A stretch of DNA of 64,000 nucleotides from Metallyticus violacea (lineage: Eukaryota > Arthropoda > Insecta > Mantodea > Metallyticidae). Shown here in pieces: positions 23,836 through 34,799 of the stretch; the first letter of the stretch is position 1, and each line of letters starts with the position of its first letter. The DNA lies in NCBI GenBank assembly GCA_030762175.1, contig CM060846.1, positions 186,674,041-186,738,040 of the forward strand. The letters run 5' to 3'. The position numbers were made by a program, and so were the translations under genes. The notes beneath the pieces are model-generated. The model saw only the letters and a list, made by a program, of their open reading frames with translations. It ran no database searches and was not told the origin of the DNA.

Positions 23836-25060
23836 ATTGGTATACAGATTAAGGTGTAGGGGAGTGAGTAATGAATTTATTCTAGGACTCCAAAAATTAT
23901 ATGAAGGAAACAGGTTTTCTGTTAGATGTGATTGTAACAGAGATACAGATTATATAACTGAAAATATTCAATTGAGACAAGGGTATAAATTGAGTCCAAT
24001 CCTGTTTAACATATTTATTGATGATATTCTTATGAGGATTATGCTAAACAATAGACCTTATCCAATAATTGGTAAGAAGAAAATACCAGAACTGCTTTTG
24101 GCTGATGATCTCATAGCAGGAGCAATAACTGTGATAGGATTGTAACTTGCCATTGATGGGATTACTAGATATAAGGTTTAAGGATAAATAGCAAAAAAAT
24201 TAAATATGATAATATTTAAAAAGGAACAAAGCTAAGAAAAAATGAGAGATGGTTTATAGATGGAGAATCAATAGATATAGTGAAAGAATTTGATTACTTA
24301 GGGGTGAAATTTGTGAATAATGGAATGTGGGGGACACAGTATAAACGTGTGGAAGTTAAAGGCAAATTAGCTATGAAAGAGGTTAAAATAAGCAGTTTTA
24401 AATAGCTAAAATTTTCATAGTGAAATCTAATATAACATAACAAATTATTATTTAGGAAATCACTCCAATTTCTCTAATTTTGTTCCAATTACCTGAACAA
24501 AATTAGTGATGTTTGAGTGATTTCCTCAATAATAATTTATTATATTAGGTTAGAATTAGTTTGTATAAAGTCTAAGCATTATCAATGAAATGCTTGGAAA
24601 GATTATATGAGGCTGTGGTTGAGTCTAAGATGTTGTATGCAGTAGAAATTTGGGCAGTGCCAAAGGAGTAGATAAAGGTTGATATGGTACACAGAATGTT
24701 TTGTAGAGAAGCTCTAGGGTTGCCTAAAAGTTCACTGAGGGGGGTAAATGTTGAATTAGGAAGGATAGGAAGGAAAGTGATAATAGGGGAAGAGAATTTT
24801 GAAATATAGGTATGGAGGCCTGAAATTAGACAATAATAAAGTATTAAAAGTTTGCCTCATCTATCAAAGAGAGGTATTAGTAGGAAGGAAGAGTTGGTAT
24901 AGGGAGGTGGGGAAAATATTGGAAGAAACTGGAATGGGGGTAGATTGGGTGAAAATAATATTAGTGAATTTTGGAAAGTTTGTGGTTTTGGGACAGAGGA
25001 TAAGAGATATTGAGAAGCAAGAGATTTGGGCCAGCTTAGAGGGGGAAAAAGCTCTTTAGT
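23836..25060 (+). pseudogene. LINE-A reverse transcriptase, C-terminal half
   Basis: Continues the RT after the PLE-B insert: LRCRGVSNEFILGLQKLYEG, then LRQGYKLSPILFNIFIDDIL (motif B), LLLADDLIAGA (motif C; A-D-D present), and further on WFIDGESIDIVKEFDYLGVK (motif D/E area). A PLE-C palindrome sits near 24.4-24.56 kb, after which MKCLERLYEAVVESKMLYAV and MFCREALGLPKSS mark the C-terminal domain. The frame is lost between these pieces. Decayed LINE-like sequence may reach about 25.5 kb. Family not assigned. Confidence 0.65.
24395..24560. mobile_element. PLE-C palindromic fragment inside LINE-A
   Basis: Inverted arms around 24440-24487 and 24497-24550 (AACAAATTATTATTTAGGAA against TTCCTCAATAATAATTTATT) match the ends of the PLE-C pair at 50.68 and 52.45 kb. 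The left end has the full tail (TTTTCATAGTGAAAT) and the right end is shorter. The central hammerhead segment is missing. Flanks share only AGTTT, so no target duplication is claimed. Confidence 0.6.
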
Positions 25061-25685
25061 TTTATACAAAAAAGTTAAAAGAAAATGGGTGTGGGAAAAA
25101 TATATTGTTAATTGTGATCAATTTGGAAGAATGGGGTTTGCATGGATGTATACTGGTGTAATATTTTTAAAATAATTTAGGAAAAATACTAAAGAAATAT
25201 GTATTATGTGCAGAAAGTAAATAGTGTGCTCCATTGTCTAATGGAATGTGAAATGATAAAATGATGGTGGGACAGTATTTGGGATGATAAATGGAATAAT
25301 CTACAGAAAGATATAGTGGAAATAAAAATCTTATCAAATAAGAGGGTAGAAAAAATTTACAAGACAGAAGAGTTCCTAGGAAAAGTAAATGAAAAGAGGG
25401 GGAGAAGCATAAGGAAGGAGTAGAAGGATGCGCAAAATGGTTGAAAATGATTTTTATGATAGAGGTTACTTACTATACATATAACCAGCAGGTTTAGGTA
25501 TGGGAGAACCATAGTTTTTTTTATTCATACTGATAAAATACACAGATTAGTGTAAAATGATGTATATCCAATTGTAATGCTGTTTGTAAATAAAACTCAT
25601 TTATTCATACTATGTTTAAAAATAAATTATTTGGTCACTTTTTGTACATGAAGAATTACTAGCATATATATTTATTATATTTTTC

Positions 25686-25731
25686 ATTCGGTCAAGCTCT
25701 GAGTCATACAATTCTCAGAGCTTGACCGAAT
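25686..25731. repeat. Perfect 18-bp hairpin
   Basis: ATTCGGTCAAGCTCTGAG at 25686-25703 and its exact reverse complement at 25714-25731, loop TCATACAATT. The loop resembles the PLE-A terminal word AATCATACAATG. Origin unknown. Confidence 0.85.
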
Positions 25732-25878
25732 ATTATGTAATAGCTTTTTGTTTGGAATTAACTATTTGTTTTTGCTTTTTTACAAGAACTATTGAGTAAA
25801 GTAACAAATTAATGGATATCATTGTATGATTCAGTTGAACTACACACTCTTAAAGCTTCACTTCCTTTTCATAAATGT

Positions 25879-25921
25879 ATGGAACCGGTTTCGAGAACAT
25901 TTTGTTCCCATCTTCAGCCAT
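25879..25921 (-). ncRNA. Hammerhead ribozyme motif, left arm of the PLE-A palindrome
   Basis: Reading minus from 25921: ATGG, CTGAAGA, extra T, stem II GGGAAC/GTTCTC with loop AAAAT, GAAA, ACCGGT, T17, CCAT. All core bases are present, stem II is fully paired with one G-U, and stem I has four pairs. This is the best hammerhead in the window. Confidence 0.8.
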
Positions 25922-25953
25922 GCTAAGGTTCAACTCAGTTGGCTTGCCTTAGC

Positions 25954-25996
25954 ATGGCTGAAGATGGGAACAAAATGTTCTCAAAACCGGTTCCAT
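25954..25996 (+). ncRNA. Hammerhead ribozyme motif with G12A, right arm of the PLE-A palindrome
   Basis: Same layout as the left arm, but GAAA reads AAAA at 25983-25986. Loss of G12, the presumed general base, predicts inactivity. Confidence 0.7.
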
Positions 25997-26121
25997 ACAT
26001 TTATGAAAAGTAAGTGAAGCTTTAAGAGTGTGTAGTTCAACTGAATCATACAATGATATCCATTAATATGATTGGCTTCACTGTGTTAAGTTCCAATTTT
26101 ACATTTAAGAAAGTAACAAAT

Positions 26122-26830
26122 GTTGCAAAGAAAACCTCAAAAATTTCTTCAGCTGACCCCTGAATATTACAAAATATTCCTTCCCAATTTACAAATGATA
26201 GACTATTCTTAAGTATACTTACATTTTCTAAACTGAAATTTTGTAATTCTTTAACAACTTTTTTGCTTTGTGGACAAGGTTTTTTTTTTCAATTATAACA
26301 TCAAAGATAATGGGTTAATGATCTGATACCTTGTGCTCTAATACCTTAAATGAATAGCATTTTGGTTTTATATTTGTTATGGGTAATATCATTTAGGCAT
26401 GCTGGTCCTTGAATAGGAGTTGTGTTAAACAGTGGTAATCTGTATGCTATAATAAATTTAAAAATTGACCACTATAAGGTGATGTAAAATTTGAGCATTT
26501 ATATCAACAGAGATTTTCACATTGTATTTATAATTAAACAGATTTGTCAACACTTTTTTGATACTTTCAAGAAACAGGTTAGAACCCCTTTCTGGTGACC
26601 TATATACTATGACTATTATTGTATTACTAGTGCTGATTAATCCCTACACAATCTATTTCTTTTTCTTCAAGACAAATATTCACTCAAACATACTACATTA
26701 TATTTGATGTCCCTAAGATATTCAGTTAGTTCATCAACTTTTATACTTAAGCACTATAGTTCATGTACAGGATTTTTATAGCATCTATGCATTGATGACT
26801 GGCTTGATTGCTCTATGATTTTTTAACATT
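26122..26830 (-). pseudogene. LINE endonuclease (EEP) remnant, minus strand
   Basis: Minus-strand fragments in order: VDELTEYLRDIKYNVVCLSE (the 'd.l...l...nPdilclsE' block), TIIVIVYRSPERGSNLFLES (the 'iYRpPs...F' block), and VSDH followed by PIIFDV (the SDHxpi block). Frameshifts separate them. It is the same type of endonuclease as the one at 40.4 kb. The PLE-A palindrome sits at its left edge. Confidence 0.5.
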
Positions 26831-28392
26831 GGTATTCCCATTTGTACTGTGCAATGATATTTCACTTTTGTCTCTGTTAATACTCACTGGTTGAAGCAGT
26901 ACTAATGAATTGACGTCCCTAATTAAAATATTACAAAGTGTTAACATTTTATTACAGATATTATAATTAGTATTATGGTTAATATGTACAATTTATGTAT
27001 ATTCATGTTAGTTGATAAGTTATTCAGGTATTGTATATTTGTTGGATATTTTTTGGGTAGTAGAATGAAAAGGTCTGACTGACAGAATCTTTAGAATAAG
27101 CCAGAGTCCATAGAGAGAGTGAATATGTTTTGTATACTGGAGAATGAACAGATGGGCAGTCACCCCTTTTGTGTTTTGTTGAAAGATTCTTTTTGTGTCG
27201 AAAAAAGGATTGCCTCTCTCTTCAGGTTTCTGGTAAATCTGTGTTTAGTTAGACTCCGAAACGCAACCATAAAATACTAATAGACAATACAGTCAGATCA
27301 TGAAAGAGAAATAAACCAGATACACCGACTTGTAAGAACGAAAGGAGAGAAATGCAAATAACATTTAAAGTTAAGGCCTATGAAAGGTCCAATCAGGAAT
27401 TGTAGAATAAGTATATGCACGCCCCTCAGCAAATAGGGAGAACTTTTAAGTGGAATAATTGTAGAAATGGGAGAAGAAGGTGAGGAGATTTTTAATAAAA
27501 TGTAGGATTTTTGAGAGAGGGGGCAGTAAGTAAGTAAGTGTGGAGCCATCAAGGGAGAGAAAGAATTGAGTAATCGGGAAGTGATAGTTCAGCCAAGAGA
27601 TTAGAAAAGAGTTAAGCGATCTTGGAGTGTAGATGATTGTGATCTGGGAGAGTGAATTTTAACTATATAGAATAAAGTCATTTTGAACTATAGAAAGTGA
27701 AAGAGGGGGAGTGTTCCGATAGACAATTAATCGGTTAGGCGAAGTGAGAAATAAAAACCGCTAAACAGAAACTTAGAAAGGCGACCCTTTATATTAAACA
27801 AGTGCCAAAAGGAAATAAATGGTATCTTCACCAGTCTTTAACTTTGCTTATATATTTCCTAGTTCCTGACTATTTCTCCCCGTTGGCCTGAAAAGGTAAC
27901 AAAATTTCCAGCAATCTACCGACGATAGCTGTGGCATCGCGACGCATCAAGACTGCAGCAGGAGAAAAGAAGAACTCCAATGATTCTACAAATACTATTA
28001 GTATCCTAATTAATTAAAACTCTTTCATTTACTTTCCTACTTCTCCCCCCTTAAATACCCTTGCATGGTTCAGGTTTCCCTGATTTGCTTTTATTTTATT
28101 ACATTGTCCATAACACTTTTCCCAAGGTGCAGGATTCCTTCCAAATTAAGTGCAGACCACCGTTTCCAATATATGTATAGTCCAAATACTTGTCCACGTG
28201 TAGTGTAGTGTAGTACTAGTGCTCATAAGGTATCACATGCCCATCTTATTATGTTGCTTGCTAACTTAATGAACTTTGGATGTACATTCATGTTTTTTAA
28301 CAACCTATTTACCGCCACTACTGCTTTTGGAAACTTTTCTTTGGTAGCTTAATGCACCTCATACAGTTATCCTAAAATTACATAAAGATTTT

Positions 28393-28535
28393 TTGCTTAT
28401 TTTAAATCGTTTCTTCCAATGTAAAGGATGACCACCTCTGCATTTCTCTGATAATTTTCATAGTCATGTGAATTTTTTATCTTTTCGGACAACTGCTCTC
28501 CTGTAATGCCTCGATAATATACTTTTTGTCCACCT
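28393..28535 (-). pseudogene. SGNH-hydrolase-like fragment
   Basis: An open minus-strand stretch reading GQKVYYRGITGEQLSEKIKN, then AEVVILYIGRNDLK and a stop. The pattern RGxTxxxL..I followed by vVIlhiGtNDl is block I-III of SGNH (GDSL-type) esterase domains, which occur in ORF1 of some LINEs. Only this piece is visible and catalytic Ser and His were not located. It lies beyond the 3' end of the I-group LINE, so it belongs to another element. Confidence 0.35.
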
Positions 28536-28749
28536 TTTTCATTCACATGAGAGATCATTTAGTCAAAAATCACTGGCACTTTATTTTCTTTTATTGCCTA
28601 GATTTCATTTACATTTATTTTTCCACTTTTCTTGTTCATGATCTCATTTTTATTTCCCCCTTTTTTTTAACAGTAACTTTGCTAATATCAGTTCATTTTT
28701 GCACCTTGCTTTGCATAACCTCACTACTTGATTATTTTACCTTACAATA

Positions 28750-31342
28750 AGTGTTGTTGTTGTTGTTGATCTAAAGTGCAGGATTTTGATCCATCAATTT
28801 TTCTATGGCTAGTCAATGTAATTTGTGTATTTTCCCCTCGGGTGCAGCTTTCCTCATTTCTGTGCATTCCAATAATGTTCTCCGTTTAGAATTTTGTCAG
28901 TATTGCAGATCTTACATGTGTTATCATTCATAAAAACAAATCTGTGTAAATGTTGTGCCAGACACTCATGTCCAGTTGCCAGTCTAAAATGAGCAACAGC
29001 TTCTTTCCTTGATAGATTTTTTTTATTTTTTGTACCGTTTCTTTTATATTAGAATACTTTTTATTATATATTTCCACTTGACTGTTATGTTGATATTTTT
29101 GTTCTATGGTCGCTTTGATATATTTTAATTTTACATTTAATCCACAGGGCTTTATTGGTTTTGAATACAGTATACAGAATACAGTTTTTGGCCAGAAAGT
29201 CTGCATTTTCGTTACCTATCACTCCCACATGTGCTGGTATCACAGTAGTATTATTTGTTGACATTTTGTTTGGAGTAATACATAATAAGATCTCACATCC
29301 CTTACATTGAAAGATTCATATGAACTATCATATCGTTCTATAGCCTGTATAGCTGAAGTTGAATCTGTAAGAATTACTACTTTATTTTCTTTTATATCAA
29401 TCCTATGGTATATCTGTTCCAACGATTTCACCCTCATAACTTGTGGATTGTCTAGGCAGTGTGAAATAATGCAAGAATTATTTACAATATATACCACCTC
29501 CAACATAATTTCTCTGTTTGTCTGCAGATCCATCTGTGTAAATTCTAAGCCACTCTGTTTCGGGAAATTGGTTGTGTAAATGTTCAAGTGCTATAGTTCT
29601 GCATACCTCTGTTCAGTGTTCTTGCTTATTTAATTGTTCTGTCAGGTTTTTATCTGTTACCATCTTAATATAATTCATTGGATTTGTTCTTGAGGGATAT
29701 GGGATGTTGTTCTCTGCCAGGTTTAAATAGTTGTAATTCTTCTCTAAGTAAGCTTTCTTTGTGATCTTTGTTTTTAGTTTGTGTTCTTTAGGTAGTTGAT
29801 GAAACCATTGATGTTTACTTGGGTTTGTTTTTAATTTTATGTATAATTGTGCTGCTTGTGTTTCAATGCTAGTTTTCATTGGATTATTATTCATTCCAGC
29901 CAGAAGTGCATTTATTGGTGTTGTTTTTATGGCACCTGTTATCAGTCTTAAAGATTGATTTTGGCATTTCTCAATTTTATTAACTTTTTCTTCTGTTGTT
30001 GTTAATAGTAGCTCACATCCATGTTTTAGTACTGGTTTTAAATATCTATTATATGTTTTATTTAAAACTTCCATTGAGCTGCCCCATTTAGATCCAGCTA
30101 ATCTTTTCAATATGTTACTTCATTTTATGGCCTTTTGTATGATATTTTGTACATGGTCTTTCATTTATAATTTCCTATCCAGTGCTGTTCCCAAATATTT
30201 GATTTCTTCTGCATATTCTATTTGACTTACGTCAATTTCAAGTAAGTTTTTTTTCCCCTTTGATCAAAGTGTTTCATAGTGTAGACTTGATATTTAGTTT
30301 TGGCGGCATTAATGGTCATAATATTTCATTTTGCCAAATTTGCTAATTTATCTAAAACATTTTTTATTTTTTCTTCTAGTCTGATATATACATTCTTATC
30401 ATTTTTTCAGCTGACCACATAACTACATCATCTGCATACATTGCACTGTTTGTTCCTGTTTGTCTTATAGTCTTTGGCATATATATTATATAATAAAGGA
30501 CTGGATACTGCACCTTGTGCCACTACGGTTTTGAGTTGGGTGTATTTGGATAATGTATTCTTCCATTTAACTGCAATCCATCTTTGCTGTAGGAATCTTC
30601 TATACCATCTAATTATATTTTTTGAGCAATTCATTTGAATTAATTTTTTTAATTGATATCTCTTTCCATACTAGATCAAATGCTGTTTGAAAATATATGC
30701 AGCTACTGACATATAGTTAACTAGTTTACTTTTCACATCCTTTATTAATCTTGACGTTTGGTGAACTGTTGAATATTGTCTTCTAAATCCAGCCTGTTTG
30801 TCTGTTAATAAGTTGTTTGTTTCAAAGATATATATTAATCTATTAACTACCATTTTATCTGCTATTTTTGCCAGAATTGAGGTCAATGATATAGGTCTGT
30901 AACTTTTTGTTTCATTTGCAGTTTTTCCTGATTTTAAAATCGGTTTACTAATGCTTTGTACCAGCTTGATGGCATATTCTCTTGTTCAAACCATATTTTA
31001 TTAACAATTTCCAATAATATCTTTTTTGCTCTTATTCCAAGATTTTTAATGTACTCCCGATGTATAAGGTCTGGTCCTGGTTGATTTTTAATATACTCCC
31101 AATGTATAAGGTCTGGTCCTGGTTGCTTTTTATTTTTTAGTGTTTTCACTGCCTGTTCTAATTATTCCAAATTGAACTTCAAATCCAGAGATACTGTTTG
31201 AATTTTTTCTATTTCTATCGTGTTGAATTTTTTTAATGTTCTATTATCTTTTGTCAGGTGTTTTCCTAGTGTATTAACTTTCTTATAATGTTGGTTAAAT
31301 TCATTAGCTATATCTTTGTCATTGTATATGTCTTTATTATCT

Positions 31343-31394
<52 letters not shown>

Positions 31395-31905
31395 TTTTAT
31401 TACTATTGTCGTACTTTCCGCTAACATTATTAATGTGCTTGTACATTTTCGTACTATTGGTTCTATAGTCCAACCCGGTTAAGAATTTATCGTCGAATTG
31501 TCGTTTGGATACGATTAATTCTCGTCTGTAGATCGCATCTTTTTTTCCTCCATTCTATTACATCTTCCCTATTTTTATTGTTTTGTGCAAAATCTCTAGC
31601 ACTATTTCTTTCTGCTTTTAGGGTTTCTAATTTTTTGTTCCAAAAATGTTTATATTTTTTTTGGTTTTCCTCTGTGGATGTTTGTCTTTGCTGATTTTAA
31701 CATTATGTCATTAAATTCCTTAATCACTTGATTTACGTTCTTTGTTACGTTCTTTGTACTTCACTTTCAATATTTTTTTATATTTAGTCCAGTTAGCTTT
31801 TTTAAAATTCCAGGTATATACTTTTTCTATATTTGGAATGTTTCTTAGTATCAATAATTGTGATTATAGTTCTATGTCCACTTCCTCCGTCTTCAGTAAC
31901 TAATC
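28750..31905 (-). pseudogene. LINE with RT, RNase H and (CAA)n tail, I-group-like
   Basis: A minus-strand non-LTR retrotransposon ORF2. From the right: linker (KKDAIYRRELIVSKRQFDD), a region before RT (NKKQPGPDLIHWEYIKN, duplicated in tandem near 31030-31130), RT blocks LTSILAKIADKMVVNRLIYI, KQAGFRRQYSTVHQTSRLIK, VVAQGAVSSPLLYNIYAKDY, and MYADDVVMW near 30435 (motif C intact). The C-terminal domain follows at 29613-30110 (RYLKPVLKHGCELLLTTTEE), then an RNase H part with VVILTDSTSAIQAIERY and GVIGNENADF, then CKICNTDK, a zinc-knuckle-like end. The 3' end near 28750-28770 is a CAA repeat. RNase H plus a triplet tail suggests the I/R1 group. Frameshifts make it inactive. Confidence 0.75.
31349..31393. 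repeat. (AT)n dinucleotide repeat
   Basis: About 45 bp of AT repeats within the LINE remnant. Confidence 0.95.
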
Positions 31906-33104
31906 TTCTTGTGCTACTATGGGGGATAAAGTAGCCTGCCTCCATGTGGTGTCCCCTGGGTAACACAAAATAGGCTATAACGTTGTGCAGAAGTCAGCCA
32001 ATATAATACCTTGCAATAAGTTCCTCATAAGAATTCTCTTTTTGGCATTTTAGTGTACTTGAGTAGATTCCTTAAAATCTAAGTTTTTGTTTTTATTAAA
32101 GCCATGCTCTGCTAGGTATTATCTGACTGTTCATTAATTTTCACAAAATGCAGGATCTGAATTTGGTGTACTGCAGTGGCAGCTCATGGCCTAAACCATA
32201 GGTGAAACTCTTTTCACACAAAATATGTTATGCTACTTACTTATTTCAATTGTATTCTGACTCAAACTGTTTTAATTGCAGCATGCATTAGAGATGTTCA
32301 GCAGAACCTGAATGTTTATGCAATGATTGGTGGATATTCAGTATGTCAAAAAAAGTAATCAGAATTACACAGTTTTTTATTCCAAGTAATAGATAAGGCC
32401 AAAAAAAGAGTTTCTGCAAGTAACAACTACCACTCAACCACTAATATTCATTTTGAACTTTCATAATGTCTAATGTGTAGTTCACACCTTTCATTTAATT
32501 GTTTTTGCACTGATGCATTAAGAATAGACTTTGGTCTCCCTGTTACTAACACATCCCTTTTATCACTCTCAGTCCACTGTGAAATGGTGTTTATAGCACT
32601 ACATACTATTTCATTTTGCAGGTTCATTGCAAAGCACTATTATGCTTTTAAAAATTAAGTTATTGAGTATGCTCTAATTCTACACAGCTTACAGAGGTCA
32701 ACTTTAACAAATGCACCAGTAACCACTCTATACAAACTGTTTTCACACATAAAACTAAAGTGAACAAAAGAGATGTTAACAGGGAAATAAAAAAAAATCC
32801 AATATCCAAGGAGAGGGGTGATTGTGGTTTGCAAGATTATGAAAAAGTTTCAAAGAACCACTGAACAGCCTCTACAAGGGACCTTTCTCCTTTCTAAAAT
32901 TAAAGGCGATAAATTCACCGTAAATAGATAGTATATAAAATAGCACGCATACAGTCCAAGTACAATCCTCACAACCAGGCATAAAAATTGTACAGCTGAT
33001 CATCAGACAGCAGAAAATAGCGGCATTGACCTTATAGTTGGACAAGTAGTTTACCTCTTGAAAGAAAAGACGTATACTAAAAAAGTCAGTCCAAAATAGG
33101 AGGA

Positions 33105-33345
33105 AATAGCTTATTTATTTTTAGTTTGACCCTTAATGGAATATGGAGGAGATTCTTGGTATCCATACACGATATATAAATTAAATACCCTAGAAAATGC
33201 CAGAATAAATCAGCGAAATTCGTAAAAGGTAAAAAAGAACATGGGGACGAAAATGTTCAAGCATTAGGTTGGGAATCACTATCGTAGAGATTAAAAAAGC
33301 GGGGATAACGTCATTATACAAAGCGTATGCAGAACAAAATGCACA
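33105..33345 (+). pseudogene. LINE ORF2 C-terminal fragment
   Basis: Plus-strand fragment reading PLMEYGGDSWYPYTIYKLNT, then a frameshifted LGWESLS and ITSLYKAYAEQNAQRF. This matches the C-terminal 'rpxlEYas.vWdPyt...i..lE..Q' and 'LgWe.L..RR...l..lyki' blocks of CR1/Jockey-type LINEs. Upstream to about 32.87 kb may belong to it, but no motif is clear. Confidence 0.5.
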
Positions 33346-33659
33346 GAGGTTTATCACAATTACCTTAGAATAACCAACATACTATAGCAGTAATGATCGT
33401 AGTTTTAAAATAAATTGTAGACAACAGGGCAGATGTGGTAAATTCTTGTTTGTAAATAAAATTATAATTGACTGGAATTAATTGCATTATCTTTCAGGAT
33501 TGTCCTTCTCTGACATAATTTAAAAGTAATCCAAATTTATATATGTAGAAATATTTCATTGATATAACTAATATGAATGTAATTAATGTTCGAATTTTTA
33601 ATTTTTCCAGAACTATTTGAAACATTGTTTAACTCCTTGTCGTATTTAATTCAATAGCC

Positions 33660-34100
33660 TCATTTAACTTATTTATGTATAATATTATTCAAGTTAATAT
33701 GTATATAGGGCTACATATGCAGAATTATATTTGATAAAGCTAAACTTTATAAATGCATTTAATTAAGTTAATATGTGAAAAATTAAATTGATATGTATTT
33801 ATTTAGGTTTGATGTATTCAACTAGGTGGATGTGTATTTAGCTAGAGTGACATAATTTTAGATAGGTGAAATGAATTTAATGAAATTAATGGGCTTAAAA
33901 TTAATTTGACGTGTATTTAATCAGTATCAGTTTGACCCAAATAGATTGGCATATATCTAACTAGATTTTCGTGTTTTAGTAAGGTGAAATGTATTTGATT
34001 AAGCTAACTGGCATGTAAATATGTGTAAAATATGTATTTATTTAGAACTGGTTTATTTAATGCTAGGTTATTATGTATTTAATTAAGTGAACTGATTACT
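33660..34100. repeat. Degenerate AT-rich tandem repeat
   Basis: Repeated imperfect units around GTATTTAATTAAGTTAATATG, roughly 25-50 bp apart (for example at 33715, 33790, 33925, 33985, 34030 and 34070). Period and copy number need a self-alignment. Confidence 0.55.
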
Positions 34101-34799
34101 TTTTTAAGTATTTTGCTGCAAATAATCATTGTATTTTCATTATTTTTCTCTACTATTAAAGTAAGCTCAATTGCAGTTAAATACGTAAATACATATATAC
34201 ATACAATAAATCTTACTCTCACTAACCATCCCTTCTGCTAACTATCCTTTCGGTTGTCAGAGGAATGTTTAATGTTTGTATGTTTCTGTCGCGTTAACTT
34301 CTTCAGATTATCGACCTTCGCTCTCCACATAGTGATTGCAAAAAACAAATGCTGCAATGTTTGAGAATAAAATGATTAGAATATATCTAGTTGGAACAAA
34401 GGCGAATTTGCATTTCACCATTTTCACCTGATGTATTGCCTCTAGTGTACTGAATTCCTTAATCTGCGATTACGAAATATTTTAATCGGGAAAACCTGTT
34501 TTAATTCATCGCCTTCGGTAATTTGCAGACTATCAGAACCTGTTGAAATTTACTCCTCCACTCGCACTGAATTTATCAGGTTCTGCGACTTCACCGTCAT
34601 AATATGCATAAGATAAATGAATTATAGATATCTATTTTATAAAAATAAAATGTATCCAATTTCAGTATCTGGCCCAGAACTTCGCTTCCCCTCTATTTCT
34701 TCTCGTTATGAATATTTTTATAAGTAGCATTTTTTATTCTTTTTCGTCCATTCATTTTTACGACAATAAGCATATTGCTTTGACTGATAAACAGAAATA

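Larger units (their letters stand above)
25810..26109. mobile_element. PLE-A palindromic non-autonomous element (300 bp) with 12-bp target duplication
   Basis: Two 121-bp arms (25808-25928 and 25947-26067) are inverted with about two mismatches and an 18-bp spacer, followed by the PLE-A outer tail ending ACATTTAAG at 26109. AAAGTAACAAAT flanks it at 25798-25809 and 26110-26121; the inverted symmetry extends two bases into the left repeat. Each arm is a PLE-A terminal segment including a hammerhead motif, on opposite strands. There is no RT or endonuclease. It lies in a minus-strand LINE remnant. Confidence 0.85.
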
